A DNA stretch of 64,000 nt, taken from positions 1,798,001 through 1,862,000 of the forward strand of contig NZ_AP023354.1 of assembly GCF_018324685.1 (NCBI RefSeq), in the 5' to 3' direction. Source of the DNA: Actinocatenispora sera (GTDB lineage Bacteria; Actinomycetota; Actinomycetes; Mycobacteriales; Micromonosporaceae). The notes below the pieces were generated by a model. That model ran no database searches, had not been told where the DNA came from, and saw only the letters and a list, made by a program, of their open reading frames with translations. The position numbers were made by a program, and so were the translations under genes. Positions within the stretch are counted from its first letter, which is position 1. Each line of letters opens with the position of its first letter. Positions 61,159-64,000 of the stretch are shown piece after piece.

Positions 61159-62418
61159 TCAGGTGTGGCGGGCGCGCACTCGGCGGCGGAGCAGGACGGT
61201 GCCGAGCAGGGCGGCGATGACCGAGCCGACCAGCACGGCGGTCTTGAGCCGCTCGCCCTCGCCGCCGACGCCGAACGCGAGTTCGGCGATGAGCAGGCTG
61301 ACGGTGAAGCCGCAGCCGGCGAGGACGCTGACCGCGGCGAGGTCGCGCCAGTGCATGGTGTCCGGCAGCCGGGCCAGCCGTACGCCGATCGCGAGCAGCG
61401 AGCCGCCGAACACGCCGACCGCCTTGCCGACCACCAGGCCGACGACGACCGCCCAGGCCAGCTGGTCGGTGAGCAGTGCGGGCAGCGCGCCGCCGGTCAA
61501 CGGCACGCCGGCGGCGAAGAACGCGAAGATCGGTACGCACAGGCCGGCGCTGAGTGGCTGCAACCGGTGTTCGGCGTGCTCGGCGGGTGCGTACGGTTCG
61601 CCCGGGTCGCGGCGTACCCGGGTGGCGAGGCCGATCGCGACCCCGGCCAGCGTGGCGTGGATGCCGCTAGCGTGCAGCAGGCCCCAGGCCAGCACACCGA
61701 GCGCCAGGTACACCGGCCAGCCGCGGAACCGCAGCCGTTGCAGCAGCAGGTACCCGCCGATGCTGGCGGCCGCGCCGACCAGCGGCAGAACCGCCAGGTG
61801 CGCGGTGAACAGCACGGCGATGAGCAGGATCGCGCCGAGGTCGTCGACCACGGCGAGGGTGAGCAGGAAGACCCGTACCGAGGCGGGCAGGGTGCGGGCG
61901 GTCACCGCCAGCACGGCGAGGGCGAACGCGATGTCGGTGGCGACCGGTATCGCCCAGGCCTGGTCGATGCCGTCCGCGCCGCGCCCGACGAGCAGCGCGA
62001 GCAGTGCGGGCGCGACCATCCCGCCGAGCGCACCGAACACCGGCAGCATCGCGGTACGCGGGTTGCGCAGTTCGCCGACGACCAGCTCGCGCTTGAGCTC
62101 CAGCCCGGCGATCACGAAGAACAGGGTGAGCAGCCCGTCGGACGCCCATTCGCCGGTGGTCAGCGACAGGTGCAGCGCGCCGGGGCCGAACCGGGCGTCC
62201 CGGACGTGCTGGTACAGCTCGGCGGCGGGGCTGTTCGCGACGAGCAGCGCGGCGATGGCGGCGCCCAGCATCACGATGCCGCCGATGGTCTCGGTGCGCA
62301 GGTAGCCGGCGAGCGTGACCGCGGCGTCCGCGGTGCGGCGTTGTGCCCGGTGGCGGCGCTGGCGGATTCGCCGGGCGCGGTCGATCAACCGGGCGGTGAC
62401 GGGCGGGCGCTCGGGCAT
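61159..62418 (-). CDS. nhaA: NhaA-type Na+/H+ antiporter
   Basis: 419 residues from ATG 62418; longer frames upstream add only basic sequence. About eleven to twelve membrane segments carry the NhaA signatures: LTLFFVIAGLELKRELVVGELRN, PVATDIAFALAVLAV (with the T-D-I-A-F-A Asp), LLTLAVVDDLGAILLIAVLF (paired Asp D-D), and VPIFAFFAAGVPL. These Asp residues bind Na+/H+. It exports sodium in exchange for protons for pH and salt control. No regulatory nhaR is adjacent. Confidence 0.95.
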   Translation of the reverse strand: MPERPPVTARLIDRARRIRQRRHRAQRRTADAAVTLAGYLRTETIGGIVMLGAAIAALLVANSPAAELYQHVRDARFGPGALHLSLTTGEWASDGLLTLFFVIAGLELKRELVVGELRNPRTAMLPVFGALGGMVAPALLALLVGRGADGIDQAWAIPVATDIAFALAVLAVTARTLPASVRVFLLTLAVVDDLGAILLIAVLFTAHLAVLPLVGAAASIGGYLLLQRLRFRGWPVYLALGVLAWGLLHASGIHATLAGVAIGLATRVRRDPGEPYAPAEHAEHRLQPLSAGLCVPIFAFFAAGVPLTGGALPALLTDQLAWAVVVGLVVGKAVGVFGGSLLAIGVRLARLPDTMHWRDLAAVSVLAGCGFTVSLLIAELAFGVGGEGERLKTAVLVGSVIAALLGTVLLRRRVRARHT

Positions 62419-62540
62419 CGGCTGGCTCCTGGTCCGGGTAGCACGACAACGTGTGCCGACCAGACTTCCCGGCGCTCCGCCGCCAACCCTACCTGGACGC
62501 CTCCCGCGCCCGGCCACACTTCGGCGGGCGCGGGGTGGCG

Positions 62541-63179
62541 TCACGTACGCAGGTAACTGAGCACCGCCATGACCCGGCGGTGGTCGGAGTCGGACGGGGC
62601 CAGCGCCAGCTTTCCGAAGATGTTGGAGATGTGCTTCTCCACCGCACCCTCGGTGACCACCAGCGCCCGGGCGATCGCGGTGTTGGTGCGCCCCTCGGCC
62701 ATCAGCTGCAGCACGTCGCGCTCGCGCGGGGTCAGGGTGCGGATGGGGTCCTTGCGGGACACGAACAGCTGGGAGACCACCTCGGGGTCGAGCACCGTCC
62801 CGCCACCGGCGACCCGGACCAGCCCGTCGAGGAACTCGTCCACGTCCGCGACCCGGTCCTTGAGCAGGTAACCCACCGCGCCGACGCGGTCGGCGAGCAG
62901 GTCGTCGGCGTACGACACCTCGACGTACTGGGAGAGCACCAGGATCGGCGTGCCCGGCACGTTCTTGCGTGCCTGGATGGCGGCGCGCAGCCCCTCGTCG
63001 GTATGGCTGGGCGGCATCCGGACGTCGACGATCGACACGTCCGGGCGGTGCTCGGTGATCGCGTCGACCAGCGACGGCCCGTCGCCGACCGCCGCCACCA
63101 CCTCGTGCCCGGCCTCGGTGACCAGCCGGACGATGCCCTCGCGCAGCAGCACCGAGTCGTCGGCGACTACGACGCGCAT
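62541..63179 (-). CDS. NarL/FixJ-family response regulator
   Basis: 212 residues from ATG 63179. The receiver starts MRVVVADDSVLLREGIVRLV and contains the acceptor Asp in VSIVDVRMPPSHTDEG, a Pro-Pro form typical of the actinobacterial subgroup, and VLSQYVEVSYADDLLADRVGAVGYLLKDRV. The LuxR-type helix-turn-helix is LTPRERDVLQLMAEGRTNTAIARALVVTEGAVEKHISNIFGKLAL. Its start lies inside the 3' end of the kinase gene (13-base overlap), so it is translationally coupled to its partner. Confidence 0.94.
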   Translation of the reverse strand: MRVVVADDSVLLREGIVRLVTEAGHEVVAAVGDGPSLVDAITEHRPDVSIVDVRMPPSHTDEGLRAAIQARKNVPGTPILVLSQYVEVSYADDLLADRVGAVGYLLKDRVADVDEFLDGLVRVAGGGTVLDPEVVSQLFVSRKDPIRTLTPRERDVLQLMAEGRTNTAIARALVVTEGAVEKHISNIFGKLALAPSDSDHRRVMAVLSYLRT

Positions 63180-64000
63180 GGCAGTTCCGCGGTCAGTACG
63201 GTCGGGCCGCCGGCGGGGCTGTCCACGTGGAACCGGCCGTCCGCGGCGCGCACCCGGTCGGCCAGGCCGGACAGGCCGTGGCCCTTGGCGGTGTGCGCAC
63301 CGCCCTTGCCGTTGTCGGAGATCGTCACGTACAACAGACTGCCATCCCCGGTCACCTTCACCTCGCACCACGTCGCGCCGCTGTGCTTGGCCACGTTCGT
63401 CAGTGCCTCGGCGACGAGGAAGTACGCGGTGTTCTCGGTGCTCTCCGGCAGCCGCTTGCTGTCCGGCAGCGACACCGACAGTTCGGTCGGTACGGTGCAG
63501 CGCCCGGTCACCGCGGCCAGCGCGGCGGCGAGGCCCCGGTCGGCGAGGATCGGCGGCGCGATGCCGCGAGACAGCGCGCGCAGTTCGTCCAGGGTTTCGC
63601 GGGTCTGCTGGATCGCCTCGGCGAGCAGCGGCTCGGCCCGCTCCGGGTCGGTGCGCATCCGGCGCTGCGCGAGGCTCAGGTCCATGGTGAGGCGCACCAG
63701 TCGCTGCTGCGGGCCATCGTGGATGTCGCGCTCCAGCCGGCGCAGCGCGGACGCCTCGGCCGAGCGGGCCGCCTCGCGGCTCTCGGTCAGTTCGTCGACC
63801 CGTTCCTGCAGCGCGTCGACGCGGTGGCGGGTGAGCAGGCCGCGGGCCAGGCCGGCGTTCATCAGCGTCATCCCGCGCACCACGAACGGCGCGCTGAGCA
63901 GGAACAGCAGCCCCACGCCGGTGTCGACTGCGACCACGTAGCCGTATTTGTGCGGCATGCCCAGCAGGTCGGAGATGCCGTTCAGGTAGGGCAGTACCGG
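63167..64000 (-). CDS. DesK/HisKA_3-type sensor kinase, start beyond window
   Basis: 278 codons of the C-terminal part are visible; the frame stays open to the window edge, so the gene starts outside. It shows a hydrophobic segment TGVGLLFLLSAPFVVRGMTLM (last membrane span), a coiled linker, the box ALRRLERDIHDGPQQRLVRLTMDLSLAQRRM with the His, then YFLVAEALTNVAKHSGAT (N box), ISDNGKGGAHTAKGHGLSGLADRVRAADGRF. The D-G-P-Q-Q-R-L form after the His is the actinobacterial subtype. It pairs with the NarL-type regulator that follows. Confidence 0.93.
   Translation of the reverse strand, partial: PVLPYLNGISDLLGMPHKYGYVVAVDTGVGLLFLLSAPFVVRGMTLMNAGLARGLLTRHRVDALQERVDELTESREAARSAEASALRRLERDIHDGPQQRLVRLTMDLSLAQRRMRTDPERAEPLLAEAIQQTRETLDELRALSRGIAPPILADRGLAAALAAVTGRCTVPTELSVSLPDSKRLPESTENTAYFLVAEALTNVAKHSGATWCEVKVTGDGSLLYVTISDNGKGGAHTAKGHGLSGLADRVRAADGRFHVDSPAGGPTVLTAELPCAS

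Noticed and set aside
1-64000. rRNA, tRNA, insertion sequences, integrases or phage genes
   Set aside because: None could be recognised by eye; short tRNA genes could be missed without a search tool.

Overview
This 64 kb window comes from the chromosome of a high-GC actinomycete. GC is roughly 70-73% by eye, GTG starts are common, and many genes are coupled by GTGA or ATGA overlaps. A type VII (ESX) secretion locus with two mycosin-like proteases, FHA signalling, DesK/NarL and OmpR two-component pairs, SpoIIE-type phosphatases and a HAMP-array kinase all fit. The overall flavour is Micromonosporaceae-like (for example Actinocatenispora or a relative); this is inference, since the window has no rRNA or other taxonomic marker. 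I saw no rRNA, tRNA, insertion sequence, integrase or CRISPR array.

Layout. 1-9.9 kb: a truncated membrane protein gene, a GarA-like FHA protein, an Asp-rich calcium-loop repeat protein, an OmpR-type and a NarL/DesK-type two-component system, a nitrilase-fold amidase, an epimerase-like protein, and an alkB plus second 2OG-Fe(II) oxygenase pair. 10-15 kb: DUF389 membrane protein, nitronate monooxygenase, a divergent TetR/NTF2-like pair around a 42-bp symmetric operator, and an alpha/beta hydrolase divergent from a WYL regulator. 15.1-20.7 kb: a six-gene catabolic-looking operon (IclR regulator, AtuA-family protein, DUF4387 protein, HD hydrolase, isocitrate lyase/PEP mutase-type lyase, MHS-type symporter) behind a near-consensus promoter. 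20.8-26.3 kb: an orphan DesK kinase, a GntR regulator with a structured leader and two tiny genes, an SRPBCC/ArsR operon whose ArsR carries about 20 His-rich hexapeptide repeats, a 20-bp repeat array, an Fpg/Nei glycosylase and a PD-(D/E)XK-like protein. 26.4-32.9 kb: lpd, the glcDEF glycolate oxidase operon and an NAD(P)-binding protein.

33-49 kb is a signalling block: membrane protein, mycosin 1, SpoIIE-type phosphatase with its own HATPase, a 1475-residue HAMP-array hybrid kinase with a stand-alone receiver, a DUF4097-like lipoprotein, a PAP2 phosphatase, a transmembrane Ser/Thr kinase with an extracellular cellulose-binding (CBM2-like) domain, and an ANTAR-GAF-PAS-SpoIIE protein. 49-59.4 kb is an ESX accessory locus: mycosin 2, EccE, a long disordered coupled protein, two WXG100 proteins, a small acidic protein and an SseB-domain protein; EccB, EccC and EccD are not in the window.

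59.4-60.1 kb is a convergent intergenic space filled by a large nested inverted repeat whose two copies keep one hairpin through compensatory changes. The window ends with a frameshifted epoxide-hydrolase-type gene, nhaA and a NarL/DesK pair cut by the window edge. The most interesting leads are the AtuA/DUF4387 operon, the kinase-CBM2 fusion, the His-repeat ArsR, the covarying inverted repeat and the ESX locus.
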